From Bradyrhizobium sp. AZCC 1721 (GTDB lineage: Bacteria; Pseudomonadota; Alphaproteobacteria; Rhizobiales; Xanthobacteraceae): a DNA stretch of 64,000 nt. The stretch covers positions 7,059,001 through 7,123,000 of the forward strand of contig NZ_JAZHSB010000001.1 of the NCBI RefSeq assembly GCF_036924715.1. The letters are read 5' to 3'. Under the pieces are notes generated by a model, which ran no database searches, was not told where the DNA came from, and was given only the letters and a program-made list of their open reading frames with translations. The translations under genes and the position numbers were made by a program. This document shows positions 36,956 to 47,504 of the stretch, one piece after another. How positions within the stretch are numbered: position 1 is the stretch's first letter; the number at the start of each line of letters is the position of its first letter.

Positions 36956-38197
36956 TCAGAGATCCAGCACCAGCCGCGCGGGATCCTCCAGGCTCTCCTT
37001 GACGCGCACCAGGAACGTCACCGCCTCCTTGCCGTCGATCACGCGGTGATCATAGGACAGCGCCAGATACATCATCGGGCGCACCTCGATCTTGCCGCCG
37101 ACCACCATCGGCCGCTCCTGGATCTTGTGCATGCCCAAGATGCCGGATTGCGGGGCGTTGAGGATCGGCGTCGACATCAGCGAACCGTAGATGCCGCCAT
37201 TGGTGATGGTGAAGGTGCCGCCCTGCATCTCGTCGATCTTGAGCTGGCCGTCGCGGGCGCGGCGGCCGAAATCGGCGATCGATTTTTCGATGTCGGAGAT
37301 CGACCTGTGGTCGCAGTCGCGCACCACAGGCACGACCAAACCCTTGTCGGTGCCGACGGCGACGCCGATGTGGTAATAGTTCTTGTAGATCAAATCGGTG
37401 CCGTCGATCTCGGCATTGACGGCCGGGATGTCCTTCAGCGCCTGCACCACTGCCTTGGTGAAGAAGCCCATGAAGCCGAGCTTGCTGCCATGCTTCTTCT
37501 CGAACACGTCCTTGTACTGCGCGCGCATCGCCATGATGTGGCTCATGTCGACCTCGTTGAAGGTCGTGAGCATCGCGGCCGTGTTCTGCACGTCCTTCAG
37601 CCGCCGCGCGATGGTCTGGCGCAGCCGCGTCATCTTCACGCGCTCTTCGCGCGCGGCATCATCGGCCGGCGACGGCGCGCGGACCTGCACGGAAGCGGCC
37701 GGCTGATTGACCGGGGTCGGCGCCGACGCCGCCTTCTCGATCGCGGCCAGCATGTCGCCCTTGGTGACGCGGCCGTCCTTGCCGGAGCCGGGCACAGTCG
37801 CCGCATCGATGCCGCTCTCGGCGGAAAGTTTGCGAACCGACGGCGCCAGCGGCGCATCTGCTGCCGCAGCCTTCGGAGCCGCAGCAGGTGCCGCGGCGGG
37901 CGCTGCAGCCGGAGCGGTGGTCTTGGCGGGTGCGGCCGCGGCCGGCTTGGCGGCGCTGGCGGCACCTTCATTGATCTGCCCGAGCAGCGCGCCGACGGCG
38001 ACGGTCTCGCCGTCCTTGGCCGCGATCTCGCCGAGCACGCCGGCGGATGGCGCCGGCACTTCGATGGTGACCTTGTCGGTCTCGAGCTCGACCAGCGGCT
38101 CATCCACCGCCACCGCCTCGCCGGCCTTCTTGAACCAGCGGCCGATGGTGGCTTCCGTCACGGACTCGCCGAGCGTCGGAACACGAATTTCAGTCAT
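36956..38197 (-). CDS. odhB: 2-oxoglutarate dehydrogenase E2 (dihydrolipoyl succinyltransferase)
   Basis: Transfers succinyl groups to CoA. The 413-residue protein has one N-terminal lipoyl domain (lipoyl-Lys in LETDKVTIEV near residue 43), a long Ala/Pro linker (about 75-125), a peripheral subunit-binding domain (SVRKLSAESGIDAATVPGSG) and the catalytic domain ending in YDHRVIDGKEA with its His and Asp. The ATG at 38197 is chosen since earlier codons lie in repeat sequence. Confidence 0.96.
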   Translation of the reverse strand: MTEIRVPTLGESVTEATIGRWFKKAGEAVAVDEPLVELETDKVTIEVPAPSAGVLGEIAAKDGETVAVGALLGQINEGAASAAKPAAAAPAKTTAPAAAPAAAPAAAPKAAAADAPLAPSVRKLSAESGIDAATVPGSGKDGRVTKGDMLAAIEKAASAPTPVNQPAASVQVRAPSPADDAAREERVKMTRLRQTIARRLKDVQNTAAMLTTFNEVDMSHIMAMRAQYKDVFEKKHGSKLGFMGFFTKAVVQALKDIPAVNAEIDGTDLIYKNYYHIGVAVGTDKGLVVPVVRDCDHRSISDIEKSIADFGRRARDGQLKIDEMQGGTFTITNGGIYGSLMSTPILNAPQSGILGMHKIQERPMVVGGKIEVRPMMYLALSYDHRVIDGKEAVTFLVRVKESLEDPARLVLDL

Positions 38198-38215
38198 GGT
38201 ATTTTTCCTCTTTGC

Positions 38216-38332
38216 GTCATGGCCGGGCTCGTCCCAGCCATCCACGCCCTAAGACAATTTTGACAAGCAAGACGTGGATGCCCGGGACATTGGGGCGAAG
38301 ACGGCACTGCGCGCCTTTGCCCCGGGCATGAC
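38216..38332 (-). repeat. Dispersed hairpin repeat, family A copy 2
   Basis: On the minus strand it begins GTCATGCCCGGGGCAAAGGC, then CCCGGGCATCCACGTCTTGC, and ends in a GGCCATGACG-type half. It occupies almost the whole gap between sucA and odhB, inside the operon. Confidence 0.8.
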
Positions 38333-38347
38333 GACTTGGGGCAATTG

Positions 38348-41305
38348 CTAGTTCAGCGCCTCATCCAGCATGGCCTTGAGTTGCGCCAGATGCTTCGACA
38401 TCAAACCGGTGGCGGTTGCCGCCGAGGCGGCGCGGCCGGCGTAACGCGGACGCCGGTTCGGCGCGTGGATCTGGTTCAGCACCCATTCGAGGTAGGGCTC
38501 GATGAAATGCCATGCGCCCATGTTGCGCGGCTCTTCCTGGCACCACACCACTTCGGCGTTCTTGAAGCGGACGAGCTCCTGCACCAGCGCCTTCAGCGGC
38601 ACCGGATAGAGCTGCTCGACGCGCAGGATGTAGATGTCGTCGATGCCGCGCTTCTCGCGCTCCTCGTAAAGATCGTAATAGACCTTGCCCGAGCACAGCA
38701 GGACGCGGCGGATCTTGTCGTCAGGCGCCAGCTTGATCTTCTCGTCGGGCAGCATCTGCGCGTCATCGTACAGAATGCGGTGGAACGTCGTGTCCTTGCC
38801 TAGCTCATCGAGCCGCGAGACCGCGCGCTTGTGGCGCAACAGCGACTTCGGCGTCATCACGATCAGGGGCTTGCGGATCTCGCGATGTAACTGGCGCCGT
38901 AGCACGTGGAAGTAATTCGCCGGCGTGGTCGGATACACCACCTGCATGTTGTCTTCGGCGCACATCTGCAGGAAACGCTCAAGCCGCGCCGAGGAGTGCT
39001 CCGGTCCCTGCCCTTCATAGCCATGTGGCAGCAAGCAGACGAGGCCGGACATGCGCAGCCATTTGCGTTCGCCGGAAGAGATGAACTGGTCGAACAGCAC
39101 CTGCGCACCATTGGCGAAGTCGCCGAACTGGGCTTCCCACATCGCCAGCGCCTTCGGCTCGGCCAGCGAATAACCGTACTCGAAGCCGAGCACCGCCTCT
39201 TCGGACAGCAGCGAGTTGATGACCTCGTAGTGGCCCTGATCGTGGCCAAGGTGGTTGAACGGCGTGTAGCGGCTCTCGTCTTCCTGGTCGATCAGCACCG
39301 AATGGCGCTGCGAGAAGGTGCCGCGTTCGGAATCCTGGCCGGATAGCCGGACGTGGTGGCCTTCCTGCATCAGCGTGCAGAACGCCAGCGCTTCGCCGGT
39401 CGCCCAGTCGATGCCGACACCGTTGTCGATGGCCTTGGCGCGGTTTTCCAGGAAACGCTGGATCGTGCGGTGAACCCGGAAACCGTCCGGCACCTTGGTG
39501 ATCTTGCGCCCGATATCCTTGAGGATACCGACATCGACGCCGGTGACGCCGCGGCGAGCGTCTTCTTCCTGGTCGGCGGATTTGAAGCCGGCCCATTTGC
39601 CGTCGAGCCAGTCGGCCTTGTTGGGCTTGTAGCCGGAGCCTGCCTCGAGCTCGGCATCGAGCCGCGCGCGCCAGTCGGCCTTCGCCTTCCCGACCTCGCC
39701 TTCGGTCAGCACGCCGTCGGCGACCAGGCGCTTGGCGTAGAGTTCGAGCGTCGACGGATGCGAGGCGATGTGCTTGTACATCACCGGCTGGGTAAACGCC
39801 GGCTCATCGCCCTCGTTATGGCCGTGCCTGCGATAGCAGAACATGTCGATCACGACCGGCTTGTGGAATTTCTGCCGGAACTCGATCGCGACCTTCGCCG
39901 CGAACACCACCGCTTCCGGATCGTCGCCGTTCACGTGGAAGATCGGCGCATCGATCATCTTCGCCACGTCGGACGGATATGGCGAGGAGCGCGAATAGCG
40001 CGGATAGGTGGTGAAACCGATCTGGTTGTTGACGATGAAATGCAGCGAGCCGCCGGTGCGGTAGCCCTTCAGGTCGGAGAGGCTGAAGCATTCCGCCACC
40101 ACGCCCTGGCCGGCGAACGCGGCGTCGCCGTGCAGCAGCAGCGGCAGCACCGAGATGCGCATGTCGGGCGGATCGCCGTGCTGGTCCTGCTTGGCGCGCA
40201 CCTTGCCGAGCACGACGGGGTCGACGATTTCCAGATGCGACGGGTTGGCGGTCAGCGACAGATGGATCTTGTTGCCGTCGAACTCGCGGTCGGACGACGC
40301 GCCGAGGTGATACTTCACGTCGCCCGAGCCTTCGACGTCCTCGGGATTGGCGGAGCCGCCCTTGAATTCATGGAACAGCGCGCGGTGCGACTTGCCCATC
40401 ACCTGCGTCAGCACGTTGAGGCGGCCGCGATGCGGCATGCCCAAAACGATTTCCTTCACGCCGAGATTGCCGCCGCGCTTGATGATCTGCTCCAGCGCGG
40501 GGATCAACGACTCGGCACCGTCGAGGCCGAAACGCTTGGTGCCGGTGAATTTGAGATCGCAGAATTTTTCGAAACCTTCGGCTTCGATCAGCTTGTTGAG
40601 GATGGCGCGGCGCCCTTCCGGCGTAAAACTGATTTCCTTGTCCGGCCCCTCGATGCGCTCCTGGATCCAGGCCTTCTGCGCCGCGTTGCTGATGTGCATG
40701 AACTCGACGCCGAGCGTCTGGCAGTAGGTGCGTTCACAGATCGCGACGATCTCGCGCAGCGAGCCGTATTCGAGCCCGAGCACATGATCGAGGAAGATCT
40801 TGCGGTCGAAATCGGCCTCGGTGAAGCCATAGGTGCGCGGATCGAGCTCTTCGCGATCGCGCGGCGCTTCGATGCCGAGCGGATCGAGCTTGGCGTGGAA
40901 ATGACCGCGCATGCGGTAGGCGCGGATCAGCATCAGGGCGCGAACCGAATCGCGCGTCGCCTGGTTGACGTCGGCAGGGGATAGTTCGGCGCCCTTGGCC
41001 TGCGCCTTGGCGGCTAGCTTGGCGCCGACGGCCCTCTCGACGGTGACCCAGTTACCGTCCAGCGCCGAGGTCAGTTCGTCCTGCGGCGTGATCGGCCAGT
41101 TGTCGCGGCCCCAGGAAGGCCCCTCGGCGTTCTTCTGGACGTCGGCCGGGGTGTCTTTCAGGCTCTTGAAGAATTGCTGCCAGTCGTTGTCGACCGAGCC
41201 GGGGTCCTGCTCGTAGCGGGCGTAGAGCTCGTCGATATAGGTGGCGTTGGTGCCTTGCAAAAATGAGGAAAGGGCAAATGCTGCGTTCGCGTCCTGGCGA
41301 GACAT
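38348..41305 (-). CDS. sucA: 2-oxoglutarate dehydrogenase E1
   Basis: The 985-residue thiamine diphosphate enzyme decarboxylates 2-oxoglutarate. It shows the N-terminal helix that binds E2 (FLQGTNATYIDELYARYEQD), the GMPHRGRLNVL and GDAAFAGQGVVAE (ThDP) region, and the C-terminal transketolase-like domain with LPHGYEGQGPEHSSARLERFLQ. It is upstream of odhB and downstream of sucD in the operon. Confidence 0.98.
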   Translation of the reverse strand: MSRQDANAAFALSSFLQGTNATYIDELYARYEQDPGSVDNDWQQFFKSLKDTPADVQKNAEGPSWGRDNWPITPQDELTSALDGNWVTVERAVGAKLAAKAQAKGAELSPADVNQATRDSVRALMLIRAYRMRGHFHAKLDPLGIEAPRDREELDPRTYGFTEADFDRKIFLDHVLGLEYGSLREIVAICERTYCQTLGVEFMHISNAAQKAWIQERIEGPDKEISFTPEGRRAILNKLIEAEGFEKFCDLKFTGTKRFGLDGAESLIPALEQIIKRGGNLGVKEIVLGMPHRGRLNVLTQVMGKSHRALFHEFKGGSANPEDVEGSGDVKYHLGASSDREFDGNKIHLSLTANPSHLEIVDPVVLGKVRAKQDQHGDPPDMRISVLPLLLHGDAAFAGQGVVAECFSLSDLKGYRTGGSLHFIVNNQIGFTTYPRYSRSSPYPSDVAKMIDAPIFHVNGDDPEAVVFAAKVAIEFRQKFHKPVVIDMFCYRRHGHNEGDEPAFTQPVMYKHIASHPSTLELYAKRLVADGVLTEGEVGKAKADWRARLDAELEAGSGYKPNKADWLDGKWAGFKSADQEEDARRGVTGVDVGILKDIGRKITKVPDGFRVHRTIQRFLENRAKAIDNGVGIDWATGEALAFCTLMQEGHHVRLSGQDSERGTFSQRHSVLIDQEDESRYTPFNHLGHDQGHYEVINSLLSEEAVLGFEYGYSLAEPKALAMWEAQFGDFANGAQVLFDQFISSGERKWLRMSGLVCLLPHGYEGQGPEHSSARLERFLQMCAEDNMQVVYPTTPANYFHVLRRQLHREIRKPLIVMTPKSLLRHKRAVSRLDELGKDTTFHRILYDDAQMLPDEKIKLAPDDKIRRVLLCSGKVYYDLYEEREKRGIDDIYILRVEQLYPVPLKALVQELVRFKNAEVVWCQEEPRNMGAWHFIEPYLEWVLNQIHAPNRRPRYAGRAASAATATGLMSKHLAQLKAMLDEALN

Positions 41306-41440
41306 GATGGCGTCCTGGTGAGTTTCGCTTTGCGCGTGGAAAACGGCGCTGTAGCCGGTCCGGGAGGCCCGAACCAGCTCGGTAAGAAGCTTTACCCTAT
41401 TTAAGACGGATATTCCCGCCTAAAAGGACCAAGAACTGAA

Positions 41441-42325
41441 TTAAGATTTCAACTTTTCGGCAAGGGTATGTCCGAGCCGTGCCGGCGACGGAGACACCGT
41501 AATTCCGGCCGCCTCCATGGCCGCCGTCTTGGAGCCTGCGTCACCCTTGCCGCCGGAAATGATGGCGCCGGCATGCCCCATGCGGCGGCCGGGAGGGGCG
41601 GTGACGCCCGCGATGAAGCCAACCATCGGCTTTTTCCGGCCGCGCTTGGCTTCGTCCTTGATGAATTGGGCGGCGTCTTCCTCGGCCGAGCCGCCGATTT
41701 CACCAATCATGATGATCGAGGTGGTTTTCTCGTCCCTGAGGAACATCTCCAGCACGTCGATGAATTCGGTACCCTTGACCGGGTCGCCGCCGATGCCGAC
41801 CGCGGTGGTCTGACCGAGGCCCTCCTGGGTGGTCTGGAACACGGCCTCATAAGTCAACGTGCCCGAACGGGAAACGATCCCGACGCTGCCCGGCTTGAAG
41901 ATATTGGCCGGCATGATGCCGATCTTGCACTCGCCCGCCGTCATCACGCCCGGGCAGTTCGGCCCGATCAGCCGGGATTTCGATCCCGACAACGAACGCT
42001 TCACGCGCACCATGTCCAGCACCGGAATGCCCTCGGTGATGCAGACGATCAGCGGAATCTCCGCATCGATCGCTTCGCAGATCGCGTCTGCCGCACCCGG
42101 CGGCGGGACATAGATCACGCTGGCGTCAGCGCCGGTCTTCTCGCGCGCCTCACGAACGGTGTCGAAGACGGGCAAGCCGAGATGCGTCGAGCCGCCCTTA
42201 CCCGGCGAGGTGCCGCCGACCATCTTGGTGCCATACGCGATCGCGGCTTCCGAATGGAACGTGCCGTTCTTGCCCGTAAAACCCTGGCAGATGACTTTGG
42301 TGTTGCTGTCGATCAGAACGGACAT
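41441..42325 (-). CDS. sucD: Succinyl-CoA synthetase alpha subunit
   Basis: Alpha subunit of the enzyme that makes ATP or GTP from succinyl-CoA. The 294-residue protein starts MSVLIDSNTKVICQGFTGKNG and carries the active-site His in RRMGHAGAI at residue 251, which is phosphorylated during turnover. It is separated from sucC by a DUF1579 gene. Confidence 0.98.
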   Translation of the reverse strand: MSVLIDSNTKVICQGFTGKNGTFHSEAAIAYGTKMVGGTSPGKGGSTHLGLPVFDTVREAREKTGADASVIYVPPPGAADAICEAIDAEIPLIVCITEGIPVLDMVRVKRSLSGSKSRLIGPNCPGVMTAGECKIGIMPANIFKPGSVGIVSRSGTLTYEAVFQTTQEGLGQTTAVGIGGDPVKGTEFIDVLEMFLRDEKTTSIIMIGEIGGSAEEDAAQFIKDEAKRGRKKPMVGFIAGVTAPPGRRMGHAGAIISGGKGDAGSKTAAMEAAGITVSPSPARLGHTLAEKLKS

Positions 42326-42364
42326 GATTGCGAACGCTTTCTTCGGTGACCGTGAACGAGGGGG

Positions 42365-42841
42365 TTAATGAATGCGACGGTACGTGCCGGTGAGCACGTC
42401 GGCCCATCCTTCGGCATCAGGCGAGAACTGGATCTTCATGGTGTAGTTGTTGTCGTCGACGACTTCATAGACGTGGCGCGCATTGCCGCGCAGCGAGCCG
42501 CGCACCAGGGTCAGCTTGTTGCCGACCCAGGCGCCGGAGGCTGGTGCCGGCGAATAGTAGCCGAGCGAATCGTGCCAGAATAATTTGTAGGTCCGGTCGT
42601 CGCGGTCATAGGTGAACACGCCGTGGGTGGCGAAAGCCTCCTTGCCGTCGCGCATCTGACGGGTGTCCTGAATCAGGTAAAAGCCGTTGAGATCGACGCG
42701 CGCGACCACATGCGAGGTCGCCGGACCGCCTGCGGTCCAGCGCGACGGATAGACCATTTCCTCGCCCGCCCACTCGCCCGCAAAAACCGCGAGCCGGCGG
42801 TGTTCTTCCAGCGGTGTCGGTGCGGCGAGATGGTCAGCCAT
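42365..42841 (-). CDS. DUF1579-like protein inside the suc operon
   Basis: A 158-residue protein with the pattern EEHRRLAVFAGEWAGEE near the start, then VVARVDLNGFYLIQDTRQMRDG and FTYDRDDRTYKLFWHDSLGY, which resembles DUF1579 proteins of predicted lipocalin-like fold. The start codon ATG at 42841 lies two bases after the sucC stop codon and 39 bases separate it from sucD, so it is almost certainly co-transcribed. Function unknown. Annotation of the family is from memory. Confidence 0.8.
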   Translation of the reverse strand: MADHLAAPTPLEEHRRLAVFAGEWAGEEMVYPSRWTAGGPATSHVVARVDLNGFYLIQDTRQMRDGKEAFATHGVFTYDRDDRTYKLFWHDSLGYYSPAPASGAWVGNKLTLVRGSLRGNARHVYEVVDDNNYTMKIQFSPDAEGWADVLTGTYRRIH

Positions 42842-42843
42842 CG

Positions 42844-44043
<1,200 letters not shown>

Positions 44044-44133
44044 TTGGACGCTCCCCAAAACCCTTAGCGGCGAGTTCTACAGTTCACCGGCATTGGTAGT
44101 TGGCATACCACATACCAAGATAACTGCAACCCT

Positions 44134-44167
44134 GAAAACGCTTTCGCCCCCGGCAAGGGGCGAAAGC
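44134..44167 (-). terminator. Intrinsic terminator between mdh and sucC
   Basis: GCTTTCGCCCC (44140-44150) and GGGGCGAAAGC (44157-44167) form an 11-base-pair stem; on the minus strand it is followed by GTTTTCAGG. It may lower readthrough from mdh into the suc genes. Confidence 0.65.
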
Positions 44168-44176
44168 TGAGCAAAA

Positions 44177-45145
44177 TCAACGACCGAGCAGGTCGGGCGC
44201 GATCTTCTTGCAGGCGTCGACCAGGCCCTGAACCGCGCCGACCGACTTGTCGAAGGCTTCGCGATCCTTGCCGGCCAGCTCGATCTCGACGATGCGCTCG
44301 ACGCCCTTCGAGCCGATCACGACGGGGACGCCGACATACATGTCCTTCACGCTGTACTCGCCGTTGAGATAGGCGGCGCAGGGCAGCACGCGCTTCTTGT
44401 CCTTCAGATAGCTCTCGGCCATCGCGATCGCCGAAGCGGCCGGGGCGTAGAACGCCGAACCGGTCTTCAGGAGATTGACGATCTCGGCGCCGCCGTTGCG
44501 GGTTCGGTCGACGATCTCGTCGATGCGGGTCTGCGAGGTCCAGCCCATTTTGACGAGGTCGGGCAGCGGAATGCCGGCGACCGTGGAGTAGCGCGTCAAC
44601 GGCACCATGGTGTCGCCATGGCCGCCGAGCACGAAAGCGGTGACGTCCTCGACCGAGACGTGGAATTCGTCGGCCAGGAAGTAGCGGAACCGCGCGGAGT
44701 CGAGCACGCCGGCCATGCCCACCACCTTCTTGTGCGGCAGGCCGGAAGCCTTCTGCAGCGCCCACACCATCGCATCCAGCGGGTTGGTGATGCAGATGAC
44801 GAACGCATCGGGCGCATACTTCTTGATGCCGGCGCCGACCTGCTCCATGACCTTGAGATTGATGCTCAGAAGGTCGTCGCGGCTCATGCCGGGCTTGCGC
44901 GGCACGCCAGCGGTGACGATGCAGACCTTGGCGCCATCGAGCGCCTCATAGGAATTGGCGCCTGTCAGATGGGCGTCGAAACCGTCGACCGGCGAAGATT
45001 GCGCGATGTCGAGCGCTTTACCCTGGGGGACGCCCTCGGCGATGTCGAACATCACGACGTCGCCAAGCTCCTTCAGGCCGACGAGGTGAGCCAGCGTTCC
45101 GCCGATCTGACCGGAGCCAATCAAAGCAATCTTGTCGCGCGCCAT
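44177..45145 (-). CDS. mdh: Malate dehydrogenase
   Basis: NAD-dependent malate dehydrogenase of the lactate/malate type, 322 residues. GSGQIGGTLAHLVGLKEL is the cofactor site, and the catalytic His sits in LGGHGDTMVPLTR. The substrate region MSRDDLLSIN includes the mobile-loop Arg. It heads the TCA gene cluster. Confidence 0.98.
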   Translation of the reverse strand: MARDKIALIGSGQIGGTLAHLVGLKELGDVVMFDIAEGVPQGKALDIAQSSPVDGFDAHLTGANSYEALDGAKVCIVTAGVPRKPGMSRDDLLSINLKVMEQVGAGIKKYAPDAFVICITNPLDAMVWALQKASGLPHKKVVGMAGVLDSARFRYFLADEFHVSVEDVTAFVLGGHGDTMVPLTRYSTVAGIPLPDLVKMGWTSQTRIDEIVDRTRNGGAEIVNLLKTGSAFYAPAASAIAMAESYLKDKKRVLPCAAYLNGEYSVKDMYVGVPVVIGSKGVERIVEIELAGKDREAFDKSVGAVQGLVDACKKIAPDLLGR

Positions 45146-45286
45146 GGGAAATTTGTCCTTCTGAGACGAAGAGTGAGGGTGGATAATCAGTCGGATGGCT
45201 GGTTATCCCTTTCGAATGGCCGGTTCAAGCCGGGGCATGCCCGATTCTAAGGCCGCGCCTTGAATTCGGTCAGGTATGCCACGACC

Positions 45287-45383
45287 GTCATCCCCGTCAT
45301 TGCGAGCGAAGCGAAGCAATCCACCTCTCCACTCGGGGATAGATGGATTGCTTCGTCCGCTTTGCTCCTCGCTATGACGGGGA
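45287..45383. repeat. Dispersed repeat with GCGAGCGAAGCGAAGC core
   Basis: Begins GTCATCCCCGTCATTGCGAG and ends GCTATGACGGGG; the interior AGCGAAGCGAAGCAATCCA and GGATTGCTTCG arms form a long hairpin. It sits between mdh and zapE and resembles the dispersed repeats common in bradyrhizobia. Confidence 0.7.
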
Positions 45384-45403
45384 AAGACCAATGACGGAAG
45401 AGA

Positions 45404-46588
45404 CTACGTCTCCACCAGCCCGGTGCTCGATCCGCTGGCCGCGGAATCCTTCCTTCCGTGTGGAAGCGCCAAATAGGATTCGGAACTCATTTCGATCAGA
45501 CGCGACGCGGTCCGCTTGAACTCGTTGGCTTCAACGCCCTCGGCAGCGACATACAGCGACACCGGATCGGCCTCGGCCGAGGCCATCAGCTTCACCGCGT
45601 TGTCGTAGAGCGTGTCGATCAGCGAGATAAAGCGCTTGGCGGCGTTGCGCTCGGCGTAATCCATCACTGGAATGCGATCGATCAGGATGGTGTGATAGTC
45701 GTGCGCCAGCCGCAGATAGTCCGACGCGGCCAGCGGCTTTTCGCAGATATCGGCAAAGGAAAATCGCGCCACGCCGTGCGCCGAACACGGCACCCGCAGG
45801 ACGCGGCCCTTGATCGCAATGTCGCGCGGCTTGCACGGCGCGTTGCCGGTCATCTTTCTCCAGGCGCGGTCGAGGGCGGCGCCGGCTTCATCATCCGGCG
45901 GCACCAGCCACATCTTGACACCGGCCAGTTTTTCCAGCCGGAAATCGGTGCGGGCATCGAGCCGCAGCACATCCATGCGGTCTTCGATCTGCGAAATGAA
46001 CGGCAGGAACAGCGCGCGGTTGAGCCCGCCCTTGTAGAGGTCTTCGGGCGCGACGTTGGAAGTCGCGACCACGACGGTGCCGAGTTCGAATAGTTTTGAG
46101 AACAGCCGGCCCAGGATCATGGCGTCGGCGATGTCGGTGACGTGGAATTCGTCGAAGCACAGCAGCCACGCCTCGTCGAAGATCGCGTTGGCCGTCAGCT
46201 CGATCACGTCGCTATCTTCGATTTCACCGCGCGCGATGTTCTGGCGGTAGGCGTAGATCTTCTCATGCGCCTCGGCCATGAACTCGTGGAAGTGGGCGCG
46301 GCGCTTGCGCTGGACCGGGCTCTGCTGAAAGAACAGGTCCATCAGCATGGTCTTGCCGCGGCCGACCTCGCCGTGAATGTAAAGCCCGCGCGGCGGCGGC
46401 TCGCTTTTGTCGCCGAACAATCGGCCGAGCAGGCTCACCTTGCGCGCCGGCTTGTAGCTCGACAGCCGCTCCTCAAGTGCGGCAAACGCCTCGGCAGCTT
46501 CCGCCTGCGCGGGATCGGCCTCGATCGCGCCGGAGGAAACCAGAGCCTGATACTGTGCGCGGAACGAGGTGGGGTCAGTCGACAGCAT
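45404..46588 (-). CDS. zapE: Cell division protein ZapE (AFG1-like ATPase)
   Basis: A 394-residue P-loop ATPase that binds FtsZ and also helps protein turnover in the AFG1 family. Walker A is GEVGRGKTMLMD near residue 75, and the Walker B-like LLCFDEFHVTDIADAM is about 65 residues on. The ATG at 46588 is chosen as the family start, and the C-terminus is Ser/Glu-rich. Confidence 0.94.
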   Translation of the reverse strand: MLSTDPTSFRAQYQALVSSGAIEADPAQAEAAEAFAALEERLSSYKPARKVSLLGRLFGDKSEPPPRGLYIHGEVGRGKTMLMDLFFQQSPVQRKRRAHFHEFMAEAHEKIYAYRQNIARGEIEDSDVIELTANAIFDEAWLLCFDEFHVTDIADAMILGRLFSKLFELGTVVVATSNVAPEDLYKGGLNRALFLPFISQIEDRMDVLRLDARTDFRLEKLAGVKMWLVPPDDEAGAALDRAWRKMTGNAPCKPRDIAIKGRVLRVPCSAHGVARFSFADICEKPLAASDYLRLAHDYHTILIDRIPVMDYAERNAAKRFISLIDTLYDNAVKLMASAEADPVSLYVAAEGVEANEFKRTASRLIEMSSESYLALPHGRKDSAASGSSTGLVET

Positions 46589-46660
46589 GGCCCCTTTCGG
46601 CCTCAAGCGAGCGGAAATTGCAAGCCGTGAATTGGTGCTGGGGGTATGCAAACACTACTC

Positions 46661-46760
46661 GTCATACCCGCGAAAGCGGGTATCCAGTACGCCGCGGCTC
46701 CTCGGTTCTATCGCAGGTGTCTCTAGTATACTGGATCATCCGCTTTCGCGGATGATGACA
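46661..46760. repeat. Dispersed repeat, family B copy 2
   Basis: GTCATACCCGCGAAAGCGGGTATCCAG at the left and CATCCGCTTTCGCGGATGATGAC at the right give two hairpins that flank TACGCCGCGGCTCCTCGGTTC. It lies between zapE and thpR, whose starts and ends it does not touch. Confidence 0.75.
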
Positions 46761-46787
46761 GCGGTGGACGTGACGCGCACCAAGCCC

Positions 46788-47324
46788 TCACGCACTCAGC
46801 GCATAGGAATCCTCGACCACATAAGGCCCGCCGCCGGTGGACGCGCGGGACGAGAACAACACGAAGCGCGAAGCCCAGAACGTGCGGCTCGGGAAATAGC
46901 CGCGCACCGAGAGATAATCGGCAACGTCCTGGCTGGAGGCGTCGTGCAGCCGCGCCAGCGTCACATGGGGAATGAATTTGCGCCCCTCCGGGTCGAGCCC
47001 GAGCCGCTGCATCAGCCGTTCGAGTTCGGCCTGCAGCTCGATCAGCGGCCGGCTCGGCTCGACGGAAGCGACCACTGCGCGCGGTTTCTTGCCGCCAAAG
47101 CTCTGCAGGCCCTGCACCTTGACCTCGAACGGCTTGCGGTTGACCCGAAACAGCATCGAGGCGATTTCATTCGCCGACATGCCGTCGATATCGCCGATGA
47201 AGCGCAAGGTGACGTGATAATTTTCGGGATCGATCCAGCGTGCGCCGGGAAGGCCGCCACGCAAATTGGAAAGGCTCTGGCCGATCTCGGCCGGAATTTC
47301 CAGTCCAGCAAACAAACGTGGCAT
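46788..47324 (-). CDS. thpR: RNA 2',3'-cyclic phosphodiesterase (2H family)
   Basis: A 178-residue 2H phosphoesterase. Both catalytic motifs are present: YHVTLRFIGD and IPHVTLARL, about 80 residues apart. Relatives open 2',3'-cyclic phosphates and ligate tRNA halves. It is an isolated minus-strand gene between zapE and tesA. Confidence 0.92.
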   Translation of the reverse strand: MPRLFAGLEIPAEIGQSLSNLRGGLPGARWIDPENYHVTLRFIGDIDGMSANEIASMLFRVNRKPFEVKVQGLQSFGGKKPRAVVASVEPSRPLIELQAELERLMQRLGLDPEGRKFIPHVTLARLHDASSQDVADYLSVRGYFPSRTFWASRFVLFSSRASTGGGPYVVEDSYALSA

Positions 47325-47504
47325 CGCATGACTCCCGATGCTTGGGCATGACCTTAAAAAGGACCATGTCCTGTAACAGCGCCCGGTGACGAATCACCGA
47401 TAGTTATTTTCTATCCGACTTATGTGACTCTGCGAAGCACGCGGGGCGAGCACTCCGCAATGCTACGGGAAAACCTTGGGGTAACCTCATTCGTTGCTGC
47501 TTTT

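Noticed and set aside
39353..40984. 543-codon plus-strand frame opposite sucA
   Set aside because: Antisense to the well-supported sucA gene, with no family motif.
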